Assembly: GCF_963676685.1 (NCBI RefSeq)
Contig: NC_092348.1
Span: 25,147,386-25,211,385 of the forward strand
Length of the DNA: 64,000 nucleotides
Direction of reading: 5' to 3'
Origin: Mytilus edulis
Lineage: Eukaryota > Mollusca > Bivalvia > Mytilida > Mytilidae
The position numbers and the translations under genes are program-made. The notes beneath the pieces were generated by a model. The model was given only the letters and a program-made list of their open reading frames with translations, did not search any database and was not told the origin of the DNA. This document shows, in pieces, positions 1 through 11,178 of this stretch. Numbering within the stretch: position 1 is the first letter of the stretch; the number at the start of each line of letters is the position of its first letter.

Positions 1-94
1 TACGATCATCAAAATTTGCATTTTTTTCACAGATCGTAGTGCGATCGTGGCCTAGTGGGACTGGGGTATTATGTGATTGTCCCAAATCAAGAGT

Positions 95-995
95 CTTTAT
101 TTCATTGGTTGTCATTGGTTCAGGTCTGTCATATCAGTTTTTTATAAATTAGTCAATTTTTTTTTGGAATAAATAGTTTTCTCAATTGAATTGTTTCATG
201 TTTTTCATTTCGTGGCCTTATTTAGCCCAAAATACGGAATGGGTTTTAATTTTGTTGAATGTGGCACGGTTGCCTATAATTGCCTACATCAACTTCATTT
301 GAACTTTGATGGATAGTTGTCTCATTGACAATCATGCCATATATCTTCTTATTTTCTTAATTTCTTAAACAAAATAATTTCTTTAATTTCTTTTTTCTTA
401 TATACATTCTAGGATCCGACCCGTGAGATTCTGTTAATTAATAGGCGATTTTCGAAGATTATAATTTTTGCCATTAATACAAGTGTGGACACACATAAGT
501 GTGAATAGTAATTGTTGAATATGTGTTAGTGTGCGCATATGTTTAACAGTGTTATCATCACCGAGTTTATATGCATTGGTTGTGCACGCCTCCACCAGAT
601 TTTTTTTATCTGTTTCTATGTCTTTCACGTAGCGTTCTATGTTAAACTGTATCTTTGATGACGGTCATGTTGACTTTACAGATAAGAATCAAAACAGGTA
701 TTGTGCTGGGTTAGACATAAAATTAAATGTAAACATCTGGTCCTTTGTTAGGATGGTTGTATATTTTGTTCTTTAGATGTATTTTGGTTTGTTTTGTCAT
801 ATTTGTTTTTTAAGTTTATTTTGTTAGAAATTAGGCCGTTAGTTTTCTCAATTGATTTGTTGCATCTGTTCGACAGAACGGTATGGGGTTTTTCCTAGTT
901 GAAGTCCGTACGGTTGCTTATAATTCCGCATATCCACTTCATTAGAATTACTTAGGTGGATAGTTGTCACATTGACACTAATCCCTATCACTAGA
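95..995 (+). repeat. Two dispersed bivalve-type repeat copies
   Basis: Two related stretches (about 95-345 and 770-995) share the order: a TTTTCTCAATTGA segment, a 'ggccttatt/gtttttcc' segment, then GATAGTTGTC followed by CAC/TCATTGACA. The same 3' signature (TTGTCTCATTGGCAATCATA) recurs at 13770-13810, 14950-14980, 17040-17075 and 25025-25055, and in reverse at 1768-1790. This is a high-copy dispersed family with no coding capacity seen. Its superfamily cannot be assigned from this window. Confidence 0.7.
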
Positions 996-1363
996 AAATA
1001 CAAAAGGAAAAAGGAATAAGGAAAATAAATGCAACTAACTTAATCAAGAAATCAAAATGATTACAGTATGTTTAATATTTATTATAATATATATATAAAT
1101 CAACAAAACAATTAATAACAAGAATATGGTTTAAAATACATAGCCATGAACATGTAGTTTTAAATTATAAATGTCCTTCTTCTGTGAGGTTTCTACACAT
1201 ATGAATGTCTACACAGAACTTCTAATAATGAAATATCGAGTACAAAAGTACAATTGAATAAGTTGTTATTTATAAATAACGCTTTTCTCCAAGTTATGGA
1301 AAATCTGCATGGAACTGCTCACATATCAAATGAAGACAAAGCGCATAGTTTTATCCGTTTGGT

Positions 1364-2753
1364 TTACTTCTTGAAGGCATGGAATATACTTCCGAAGGCC
1401 TCGCAACACGGTACTATGCAGCAATTCACACAAGTAGAATAAATCCTTTGACAAATTCCACAATTAATTTCAAATATCTTCATGCAGGGTGAAATGATCC
1501 AGATGTGATAGAAAGCAATGATAGCAAATTCACAGCCCCACTCAGCCGCTATGCAGACACCATAGAATACTGTCAGTATGTTGTAGCAAAGAAGCTTCCA
1601 ACAATCGAAACATTTAGCAGATAGTTTCCATACACAGTCAATACTGTGTACTCCATCGGGTTCTCCGAAAACATCGTTGAAATGTAGAGTCTAAAAAAGA
1701 AGAAATATATTAAGAACAGAGTATTAAAGTAGTAATTCTAAGTTTCCGACTATATAAATATAAGGAGATGTGGTATGATTGCCAATCTATCCGCTAAAGA
1801 AGTGGATGTAATCAATTATTGGCAACCGTGCGGGCCTTCATCAATGAAAAATATGAAACAATTCAACAGAGAAAAGGTAACGCTTTAATTGATAACAAAA
1901 CAATGCTGAATTTATTATACGCAAGGGCCAATTTAGTAAATTTACCTTGAATTTTATGAATCTATGAAATGTAGAGTCTAAAAGGAAGAAATATACTCAG
2001 TTAAGAAAGGAGTATATTAGCAGTTTGTTTATATTAGAATGGGGTATTTTAGCAGTCAGTTTATATTACGAATAGAATGATTTTATTTTACCATTATACC
2101 GTTCTAAAGTCATGGATTCATTATTTCATCTACGGTTGACTATTCATATTTACTAAAAAAAAAATCAAAAATATTCCAAACTTACAATAAACATTTAGTA
2201 AATCTTGGATGATAGCTAAATAAAGATAATCAACACTGATCGTTGTCGAGCAAATTTCCCTTGAATATTTTTTACGCTTGGGCCATTTAAGAAGAACTGT
2301 CGAATTGCTGTCGTAAGTATATAGCCCTCAATAAAGATTCTGTATATGATAATTGTAGAACATTCTTAAATCTTTTAGTTCTTAATTCGACAATTCGGGC
2401 AAAATAGTTAATATAATTTGCTTGTCTTTTTGTGTGTTTGACCTGGTTATTTTTTTTCATTTATAAGATGCGTACGCGTTTGCATTTGAAGTACATGAAT
2501 GCTTAATCATTTCAAAACTTTTAAAATATAACGAAAAGTTCGGAAAAACAAGTTTTGAAAACTTAGTATCGTTTTGCGATAAATTGAAATTATTTTTTCT
2601 ACCCGACACTTTCAGTCAGTTATTTTGATTTGAAAATAATTGAATAATTGTTTTAATTAATGAGATAGAAAAAAATGTACCTACCCCTAAATGTGCATTA
2701 ATTCCATTTGGATCTCTCTCAACCAAATCAATTTCACTACCGATTGTCTTCAT
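1364..2753 (-). CDS. CAV: Caveolin (two exons, 131 aa)
   Basis: Caveolins are hairpin membrane proteins that oligomerise to shape caveolae. Exon 1 is 2753-2685 (ATG at 2753, donor GTAGGT) and exon 2 is 1690-1364 (acceptor TTTTTTAG, TAA at 1366-1364); both meet in phase 0 and give 131 residues. Residues 7-15 (EIDLVERDP) match the N-terminal 'EIDLVNRDP' segment of vertebrate caveolins. Residues 27-34 (HFNDVFGE) replace the FEDVIAEP signature. DCVWKLSAKCFDCWK at 41-55 is the scaffolding region, followed by the long hydrophobic intramembrane segment (about 60-92, ending in HIWIISPC), as in CAV1-3. It is shorter than human CAV1 (178) or CAV3 (151), because the N-terminal arm is nearly absent. It is very Cys-rich (15 Cys by my count). 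An in-frame stop upstream of the ATG and a TATA box at 2809-2816 support the start. Which caveolin paralogue it is remains open. A possible polyadenylation signal lies at 1083-1078. Confidence 0.92.
1678..1996. repeat. Duplicated exon-2 splice-acceptor region flanking a repeat insertion
   Basis: The segment 1678-1710, which contains the caveolin exon-2 acceptor and its polypyrimidine tract, recurs at 1965-1996 (TGAAATGTAGAGTCTAAAA in both, then gaagaaatata). Between the copies, 1755-1880 carries an inverted piece of the dispersed repeat (GTGGTATGATTGCCAA), so the layout looks like a duplication around an inserted element. The distal copy lacks the rest of exon 2, so only 1690 can start the coding exon. 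Confidence 0.65.
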
Positions 2754-2808
2754 TCTGTCAACTTGTGTGTCTTTTCTGGAATTGTTGAACTACCAACATT
2801 TGTTAAAG

Positions 2809-2816
2809 TTTATATA
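2809..2816 (-). promoter_or_regulatory. Probable TATA box of the caveolin gene
   Basis: Reading the minus strand, TATATAAA sits 56 bases upstream of the caveolin ATG. A start about 30 bases downstream would leave a 5' leader of roughly 25-30 bases. This is inferred from position only. Confidence 0.5.
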
Positions 2817-3530
2817 CACAGCCTTTTAATATCTTGCTGACAAGTCGAGGCATGCCAAAGTTGACCACCGGTCAATTAATTGGATGTTTTGATATGCATT
2901 TCTTTTCTCTTGTTAACTTATGCCGTCAATTAAGGTACCCTTAATTAGTTCCTTTAACAATGTTTTTTTTAGAAACCGAAACAATATATAAAAAAAATAT
3001 TTAATTAAATTTGTATGATTAATACAAAAAAAACGTATATCAATGTCACAACTGAATGAAAATATCACTCAATTCCCGAATTGTTCCCGACACAAAAAAA
3101 GATTCGCAACGAAATATTAAGTAATGAATAAAACTGTGGTGGAAATTTGTCTCATTGGCAATAAAATTACATCTCTGTATTTTTATAGAAAGTCTTTGAG
3201 AATCGTTAGAAATCTAATTATCTGTGAACGTTAACTTCTTTGTAAGATGGACTTGTGTAAAATCCACGCTTTTTCTGACTAATTTCAAATTTAAGAATAA
3301 ACAATTCAAATTTGTTACTTTTGAAAATCTTGAAATTTTACTTTTTTTTAAACTCGAAATATATCGATTTTCGAAATTTCCCGTTAAGAAAGACCGTGTT
3401 TAAGAAAGTCAAAATATCGGGTTAAAATCAAAATTTCAAGTTATAAAAAGTTTAAAGTTCGACTTTCTTTAATCTTGTCTTGTGTGCAGATTTTGCACCT
3501 GGCATGTGAGAAGCGAAGAAAGATTTGTTT
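2817..3530. other. Intergenic, no gene seen
   Basis: This is AT-rich sequence upstream of the caveolin promoter with no open frame or splice-linked exon that I can support. A short TTGTCTCATTGGCAATA fragment near 3150 belongs to the dispersed family noted at 95-995. Confidence 0.6.
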
Positions 3531-3975
3531 TGTGGGAATTTTGACCCTCAATACTCTTCAAATTCGTAATTTATTGGCCTTTTTAACATTTTTGGATTCG
3601 AACGTCACTGATGAGCCTTTGTAGACGAAACGCGTGTCTGGCGTAAATACAAAATTTCATCCTGGTATCTATGATTTAATTTCCAACCTCTGGGTATCGC
3701 CAGCCCAGTAGTCATCATTGCTGTGCTGACATGAATTATCATTGATATCGTCATACTTATAAATCAACTGTTAACAAAACTTTTGAAATTTTGAAATACT
3801 AAGACTTTTTTTTACCTCAGGAATAGATTACCTTCGCTGTATTTAGCAAAACTTTTAGGAATTTTGGTCCCTAATGCTCTTCAACTTCGTACTTTATTTG
3901 CCATTTTTAACTTTTGTAGACGAAACGCGCGTCTGGCGTAAATACAAAATTTAATCCTGGTATTTATGATGAGTT
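3531..3975 (+). repeat. Two tandem copies of a short dispersed repeat
   Basis: About 3531-3735 and 3834-3975 share 'ttcaactttcgtaatttattggcc'-like sequence, then TTTGTAGACGAAACGCG and TCTGGCGTAAATACAAAATT. The core AGACGAAACGCGCGTCT is nearly palindromic. Length and AT-rich tail resemble a short non-coding retroposon, but no pol III box is clear. Confidence 0.6.
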
Positions 3976-4945
3976 TATTTCTAGGTTTTACATGGAGTTT
4001 TAAATTGATGTGTGATAGGTTTGTATACATTTTGTACTTTGTATTTTTTGTTTTTACGATTCACAGTTTGTCAAAAATTATCAGTTCAACCGAGGGAAAA
4101 GTTCATAGTTTTGAAAAGATAAATAAAAAAAGTTATTTGCACTGTAATTAAGAATTGATCAAAAAGGTAGCATAAACAATATGAATCAAACTATGATGAT
4201 CCATTAAGGAGGATGTCAATTTGACCTTCTCCTGTTTCTGACTTTTTGTCATTGTATTCGGAATCCTCTAAGTTTTATCCATGTAGTGCCATTAAAAATA
4301 TTCCACGATAACCCCACTTTTCTTTTCATAATTTGATTACATATAGTTTAAAGGGCATTTTTGAAAATCTTATTTATAAAATCCTTGTTATTTTTCATAG
4401 TTTTTGAAAGAGAAAAGGTCCAGATCCTAAATGTGTGAAAAATCTTGAAAGAATCGCTTTTTCCATTTCTATATAAAAAAACATGGACCTTTCATTTGTT
4501 CTGCTTTCTAAGTTTCATAATTTATAAACTTACTTTTTTAATTAGCCATTTAAAAAGCTTGTTATTTTTAAACAGAGAGTGGTTAACAAGATGAAATAAG
4601 TCGCAAAGAAAGCTTAATTCAACGAAAAATGCTATTTTCCGTCTGCATGTTGTTTGGAGATAATAAGTATTTACAATAATGTTGACAATAGCACTTGTTT
4701 AGTAACTAGATTAATATTAAAATTTACGGAAAAACAATTTAAATTTTCAAGGAAGAACCTTTATTTCCCCTTTAAATCCTTTAAGTATTTCATAATCTTA
4801 TGTATTTCAACTTGAGATTGGTTTCAATTTGTAAACAATAGTTTAAGTTAAGCTGATTATATTGCATAAGTATTCATTGGACCTTCTCCACATGTATACT
4901 CGTGGTGGCGTGATCGCCTTCTGTTGTTTTTTTTTGTTGCTTTTT
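3976..4945. other. Intergenic, nothing recognised
   Basis: AT-rich sequence with scattered short frames and no coding signal, RNA gene or clear repeat boundary that I can support. Confidence 0.5.
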
Positions 4946-7245
4946 AGCTCACCTGGCCCGAAGGGCCAAGTGAGCTTTTCTCATCACTTGGCGTCCGTCG
5001 TCCGTCGTCGTCGTCGTCCGTCGTCGTTAACTTTTACAAAAATCTTCTCCTCTGAAACTACTGGGCCAAATCAAACCAAACTTGGCCACAATCATCATTG
5101 GGGTATCTAGTTAAAAAAATGTGTGGCGTGACCCGGTCAACCAACCAAGATGGCCGCCACGGCTAAAAATAGAACATAGGGGTAAAATGCAGTTTTTGGC
5201 TTATAACTCAAAAACCAAAGCATTTAGAGCAAATCTGACATGGGGTAAAAATGTTTATCAGGTCAAGATCTATCTGCCCTGAAATTTTCAGATGAATCGG
5301 TCAATCGGTTGTTGGGTTGCTGCCCCTGAATTGGTAATTTTGAAGAAATTTTGCTGTTTTTGGTTATTATCTTGAATATTATTATAGTTAGAGATAAACT
5401 GTAAACAGCAATAATGTTCAGCAAAGTAAGATCTACAAATAAGTCAACATGACCAAAATGGTCAGTTGACCCGTTTAGGAGTTATTGCCCTTTATAGTCA
5501 ATTTTTAACCATTTTTCGTTAATTAAAGTAATCTTTTACAAAAATCTTCTCCTCTGAAACTACTTGGCCAAATTAATCCAAACTTGGCCACAATCATCTT
5601 TGGGGTATCTAGTTTAAAAAATGTGTGGCGTGACCTGGTCAACCAACCAAGATGGCCGCCACGGCTAAAAATAGAACAAAGGGGTAAAATGCAGTTTTTG
5701 GCTTATAACTCAAAAACCAAAGCCTTTTGAGGAAATCTGACATGGGATAAAAATGTTTATCAGGTCAAGATCTATCTGCCCTAAAATTTTCAGATGAATC
5801 GGTCAATCGGTTGTTGGGTTGCTGCCCCTGAATTGGTAATTTTGAGGAAATTTTGCTGTTTTTGGTTATTATCTTGAATATTATTATAGTTAGAGATAAA
5901 CTGTAAACAGCAATAATGTTCAGCAAAGTAAGATCTACAAATAAGTCAACATGACCAAAATGGTCAGTTGACCCGTTTAGGAGTTATTGCCCTTTATAGT
6001 CAATTTTTAACCATTTTTCGTTAATTAAAGTAATCTTTTACAAAAATCTTCTCCTCTGAAACTACTTGGCCAAATTAATCCAAACTTGGCCACAATCATC
6101 TTTGGGGTATCTAGTTTAAAAAATGTGTGGCGTGACCTGGTCAACCAACCAAGATGGCCGCCACGGCTAAAAATAGAACAAAGGGGTAAAATGCAGTTTT
6201 TGGCTTATAACTCAAAAACCAAAGCATTTTGAGGAAATCTGACATGGGATAAAAATGTTTATCAGGTCAAGATCTATCTGCCCTAAAATTTTCAGATGAA
6301 TCGGTCAATCGGTTGTTGGGTTGCTGCCCCTGAATTGGTAATTTTGAGGAAATTTTGCTGTTTTTGGTTATTATCTTGAATATTATTATAGATAGAGATA
6401 AACTGTAAACAGCAATAATGTTCAGCAAAGTAAGATCTACAAATAAGTCAACATGACCAAAATGGTCATTTGACCCGTTTAGGAGTTATTGCCCTTTATA
6501 GTCAATTTTTAACCATTTTTCATAAATTAAAGTAATCTTTTACAAAAATCTTCTCCTCTGAAACTACTTGTCCAAATTAATCCAAACTTGGCCACAATCA
6601 TCTTTGGGGTATCTAGTTTAAAAAATGTGTGGCGTGACCTGGTCAACCAACCAAGATGGCCGCCACCGCTAAAAATAGAACATAGGGGTAAAATGCAGTT
6701 TTTGGCTTATAACTCAAAAACCAAAGCATTTTGAGGAAATCTGACAGGGGATAAAAATGTTTATCAGGTCAAGAACTATCTGCCCTGAAATTTTCAGATG
6801 AATCGGTCAATCGGTTGTTGGGTTGCTGCCCCTGAATTGGTAATTTTGAAGAAATTTTGCTGTTTTTGGTTATTATCTTGAATATTATTATAGTTAGAGA
6901 TAAACTGTAAACAGCAATAATGTTCAGCAAAGTAAGATCTACAAATAAGTCAACATGACCTAAATGGTCAATTGACCCCTTAAGGAGTTATTGCCCTTTA
7001 TAGTCAATTTTTAACAATTTTCATTAATTTGGTAAATTTATGTAAATTTTTACCAAATATAGTTCTCTGTTATGGGCAAAGTTCATGATAGATATAATTG
7101 TAAGAAGCAAAATCGTTCAGTAAAGTAAGAACTTCAAACACATCACCATCACCAAAATACAATTTTGTCATGAATCCATTTGTGTCCTTTGTTTAATATG
7201 CACATAGACCAAGGTGAGCGACACAGGCTCTTTAGAGCCTCTAGT
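4946..7245 (+). mobile_element. Hairpin-ended non-autonomous element with four 502-bp tandem units (copy A)
   Basis: The left end is a long palindrome (4946-4976, arms AGCTCAC..TGGCCC / GGGCCA.GTGAGCT) followed by GTCGTC iterations. The core holds four direct units with the landmark ATCTTCTCC at 5042, 5544, 6046 and 6548, that is exactly 502 bp apart. The right end is the hairpin AGGCTCTTTAGAGCCT (7225-7240) followed at once by CTAG and T. A 3' hairpin plus CTRR before a T is the known Helitron/Helentron 3' signature, so I infer a non-autonomous Helitron-like element. No Rep/helicase coding remains. Copies B (44864-46111) and C (62134 on) share the right end. Confidence 0.75.
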
Positions 7246-7387
7246 TTAGTCGACTTTTCTCTTTTCTTTATATGTTTGTCCATTATAGAATATTCTCTTT
7301 TTTTCTCTTTATATTTCAGAATATCTTTGTTCTTTGCTTTTTGTTTTTTTTCCTTTTTCTCAATTTTTTGTCCCCCAATAATTATTT

Positions 7388-7635
7388 TTATGCCCCATAT
7401 ATTGGCATTATGTTTTCTGGTCTGTGCGACTGTCTGTTTGTCCGTTCTTCACAGGTTAACGTTTTTTGGTGGAGGTAGTTTTTGATGAAGTTGAAGTCCA
7501 ATCAAGTTTAAACTTAGTACACATGTTCCCTATGATATAATCTTTCTAATTTTAATGCTAAATTAGAGATTCCCCCCCCCCCCCTTTTTCAAGATCCATT
7601 AAACATAGAAAATGATAGTGCGAACCGGGCATCCT
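7388..7635 (-). repeat. Dispersed repeat with GGGGCAT end (reverse copy)
   Basis: This is a reversed copy of the family seen at 12166-12447, 18614-18905, 48345-48600 and 61243-61510. Shared landmarks are TATGCCCC, ATTATGTTTTCTGGTCTGTG, a GTCCGT-type segment, AGTTTTTGATGAAGTTGAAG and AAACATAGAAAATGATAGTG. A poly-C run (7572-7584) interrupts it. Non-coding. Confidence 0.75.
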
Positions 7636-7789
7636 TGTATGGCAAGCCGTTTTGCTATTTATTCTTACTTCAAGATATCTCATAAACTTTATCAGATATC
7701 TTATATAGTTTATAAGATTTATAAGATATCTTATATAGTTTATGAGATATCTTGAAGTAAGAATAAATAGCAAAACGGCTTGCCATACA
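7636..7789. repeat. Perfect 53-bp inverted repeat (foldback)
   Basis: Arms 7636-7688 and 7737-7789 are exact reverse complements around a 48-bp loop rich in AAGATATCTTATA. The outer part of the arms carries CAAGCCGTTTTGC and the inner part TCATAAACT. The arms have no mismatch, so the structure is young or actively homogenised. Confidence 0.9.
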
Positions 7790-8320
7790 TGTAAATGAAA
7801 TGACCAATTTTGGTCAGTTTAAATTTTTATAATTAGAAGTGTCCTAGCCATTAATGAAGGTAACACAATTATAAAATATATCTTATATATTTAAAATTAT
7901 ATGAGATATCTTATAAACTATATAAGATATCTTATAAACTTTCGAAGATATCTTATAAACTTTAGAAGATATCTTATAAACTTTAGAAGATATCTTATAA
8001 AATTATATAAGATATCTTGTATACAAAATATTTATAAGATGTCTCATACTTTATAAGATATTTTATAAACTTTATGAGATAAATTATATAATATTTAAGA
8101 TATCTAAAATAACATATTATAAGATATCTTATAAAAATGAAATTGTATAAGATATTTTATAAACTTTATGAGATAAATTATATAATATATAAGATATCTA
8201 AAATAACATATTATAAGATATCTTATAAAAATGAAATTGTATAAGATATCTTATATATTATATGAGATATCTTGAAATTCAAATAAATAGTTAAAGGGCT
8301 GGCCATATACATGCCTTTGT
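7790..8320. repeat. AT-rich palindromic satellite-like block (GATATC core)
   Basis: About twenty imperfect copies of AAGATATCTTATAAACTTT, each itself palindromic around GATATC, fill roughly 7870-8270. A direct repeat of about 90 bp is visible (8060-8150 and 8150-8240). The block ends near 8270-8310 with a diverged copy of the 53-bp foldback arm (GAGATATCTTGAAATTCAAA, then a 'ggctggccatatacatg' tail), so foldback and block look like one unit. Confidence 0.75.
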
Positions 8321-8783
8321 AATAATGATTTATAAATTGGAAGTTGAATAATCAAGTACTTTCTCTAATAAAAGCTGTTAGACAAATAAACCTTGATGTC
8401 ATTAAGATGCATTACAAAACTGTCTGTGACATGTAAAATCATGTTATAAATTGGTTAATTAGATTTATCAGATTAAATAGTCCTGGGAAAAATGTAAACT
8501 TGCAAGTGAAAACAATTGAGTGTAATACATATTTAGTTCCAGACCATACCAGGGTCATATACTAGCAATAAATAGTTATTTGTTCAAGAGACACATGTCT
8601 CATCTGGGATTACCGGTATACCAAATTAAATTATCTTCTCTTTTGCACTGAATTTTCAAAATATTTAATTGTTTATTGCATACTTTATAGTACTATAATA
8701 TATATATATACAGACATTATTGTCATTATTATCAGGCGTCTATAAAATAAAATTTCAAAAAGAACATAACTCAAGAACGATAG

Positions 8784-8930
8784 CATAGGCGGATTCAGGG
8801 GGGGGGGCCCTGGGGGGCCCGGGCCCCCCCCCCCCCTTTTCGTGGGAAAAATTTGGTTGATTATATAGGGAATCATTGAAGCATGACTGGAGCGGCCCCC
8901 CCCTTAGGAAAAGTTCTGGATCCGCCACTG
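8784..8930. mobile_element. Short hAT-like MITE with 5-bp target duplication
   Basis: Ends are CATAGGCGGATTCAG on the left and CTGGATCCGCCACTG on the right, inverted with a few mismatches, flanked by the direct repeat GATAG (8779-8783 and 8931-8935). The interior is a G-run/C-run foldback. CAG-type ends with 5-bp duplications fit the hAT5-like group; this is inference. A one-ended relative starts at 31728. Confidence 0.65.
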
Positions 8931-8935
8931 GATAG

Positions 8936-11178
8936 TAGTGACACTACCTAAATTTGTACTTGATCTGAGGTTTGTGGTAATAAGTATTGTGTATAGGTCT
9001 CATAATGTTTGTTTGGTTTGGGTTGTTTGGTTGTTTGGTTATAATAGTAAATAAAACACCCAACTCTTGTTTTGTAACTTTTATTTAATGTAAATAAATA
9101 CTTTTAGTATCTAAGCTACATTAATTAAATATAGATAAAAAGTTCCTGCAACAAGTATCAGTTATAGTATAACAGTAAAATGTTTGTATGAATACTCAGT
9201 AAATAAAGTTTTGCGACACATATTTTTTGTTTTAATCTCACAAATATAATTATGAAGAATAATATACGTTTGAAAAATAAATTATAAAATTAAAAAGAAT
9301 TGTTGCCAAACTTTATTACTCAGGATATAAGTTTATTTCTAATGTAAATGCTATCATCACAAAACTTCTGCATGTCAAAAGTTTGTTTCAGATCTTCCTC
9401 TTTTAAGGTTTAAAGACTTAACATTGGTATAAATGTTATGATTAATTAAGCATTTAAAATTATAATTATTAACAGATTTTAGTTCGATTTTCTGATGGCA
9501 AAGATGAAAGTGAATTTTTTTTTGGTACATGTTGATAAATTAAGAGCAAATAGAAAAGAAATATGCCAATTATAGATTACACAAAGGCAATATGAAAATT
9601 AAAAAAAGTTTTTCTCTTGAATATCAATCAATAAATTATTAGATTTGTCAAAACACTTTTCTGGATTAACCTTCATCAAAAGATTTAACTATTAATTTGT
9701 GTGGAATATTATAATCTCCTCATGCATTAAACATAGACAACTAGTTAAGAATAATAAAAAAACGTTCCCCCAAAAAAGTCTACTAACAAGAAGTGTGCAT
9801 TTTCAAAAGAATATCTTGCGGTCTGGACAAGCCTAAAAATAACCAAAATAAAATAGCAGTTGTAGATCTTCTGGTCTGTAGAACAATCAGTGCAAAGTTG
9901 GTTGATATCTATTTAGCCTTTTTCAAGTAGAACTTATTGTAAAAGTGTGGCAAAGACAGGTAAAAATTGAAGGAGATACAGTCAAAATAAAATATTAATA
10001 AAAGGTAGCAACAAAATGATGAAGACATTTAAACTGATACAAAACATGATTTCCTCTGCAATTTGTCAAATCAACAAAAACTAAATGTACCTATATTGAA
10101 TTTTAAGAAAGACAAATGATAAAATTTCAACATATATTGTTAAGAAATACAGGAATAATTGTCAAGAAACTTAAAAGTCCCAAATATGTCTATAGATAAG
10201 ACTGAGCATTACTCTTAAACAGCATATAAGTCAAATCTTTGATTAATAAACATTAAAATGTCAAGTTTCAGAAAATAAGGGGACAGGACTATTGAATAGT
10301 CTGCTAAAATCAAATTAAAATCTATAAATCTTGTAAAAATTGTAAGAATTAGTCTGTACTTTAAACGTCCTATCAAATTGAAAACTCCCCAAAAAAGTCA
10401 TTGTTTTTTTAAGATAAAAAAGGGCTATAATCTTGAACAATAATTGTTGAATTTCCCAATATTGATCTTGATCTACATTAATTTTTTTAGCATGGACATT
10501 GGAATTGTGTACTGAATATATTCTATATAATTATTGTTAACCAGTAGTTCTTCAGTCAAAAACCTCTATAAGTAAAATAATTTTCACAAAAAACTCTTGA
10601 ATCGTTAATGTTAAACCTATCAAATTGAATATTTTCATGATCAAATGAGTTAATACATGAAATATATGAGAAAACTTAACTTGCTCCAATTCCCTCTTTT
10701 TCTATTATTTTTTATAAACCCACTAAAACATCTGAGATCAAAAACAATTTATTTTTTATAAAACCATGGTTTCTTCTATTTTAAAAATTTAATTACAAAA
10801 CACTCTTTTCAGTTCTTGTAGTAATATCTAAAATATGACTGGAGTATACCGAGTATAAATCATTTCAACAGATATTAAGGTCCAATATTTCAGTTGCTTA
10901 CATGATACAAACACTTTTTTTTTCACATGACACTGAACCATTATGAATATTGTGTATGTATATGTTCTACATTCATTACAGAACATACAGCAGTGTTAAA
11001 ATTTGAGACCTTACACCTTAATAATACAAAAGTGTTAATTCTTTAATTTCAAAATAATATTCATTGCAGTAGTTCCTCTGTTATTTAATAATCACACATA
11101 GGAAGCAATAGGTACAATGTATCATTTAGTCCCATTCTTCATTTTGAGAGTCACCCCATTCCTCCCCATTATTATCTT
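8936..11178. other. 3' flank / possible 3' UTR of TCF25
   Basis: AT-rich sequence downstream of the TCF25 stop, with no other gene seen. AATAAA-type hexamers on the minus strand occur, for example at 10753-10748, but I cannot tell which is used. Directly after the stop, at 11126-11150, lies a second imperfect copy of the final coding bases. Confidence 0.45.

Noticed and set aside
1254-1442. Plus-strand 62-codon frame
   Set aside because: Antisense to caveolin exon 2, whose minus-strand product is unmistakable.
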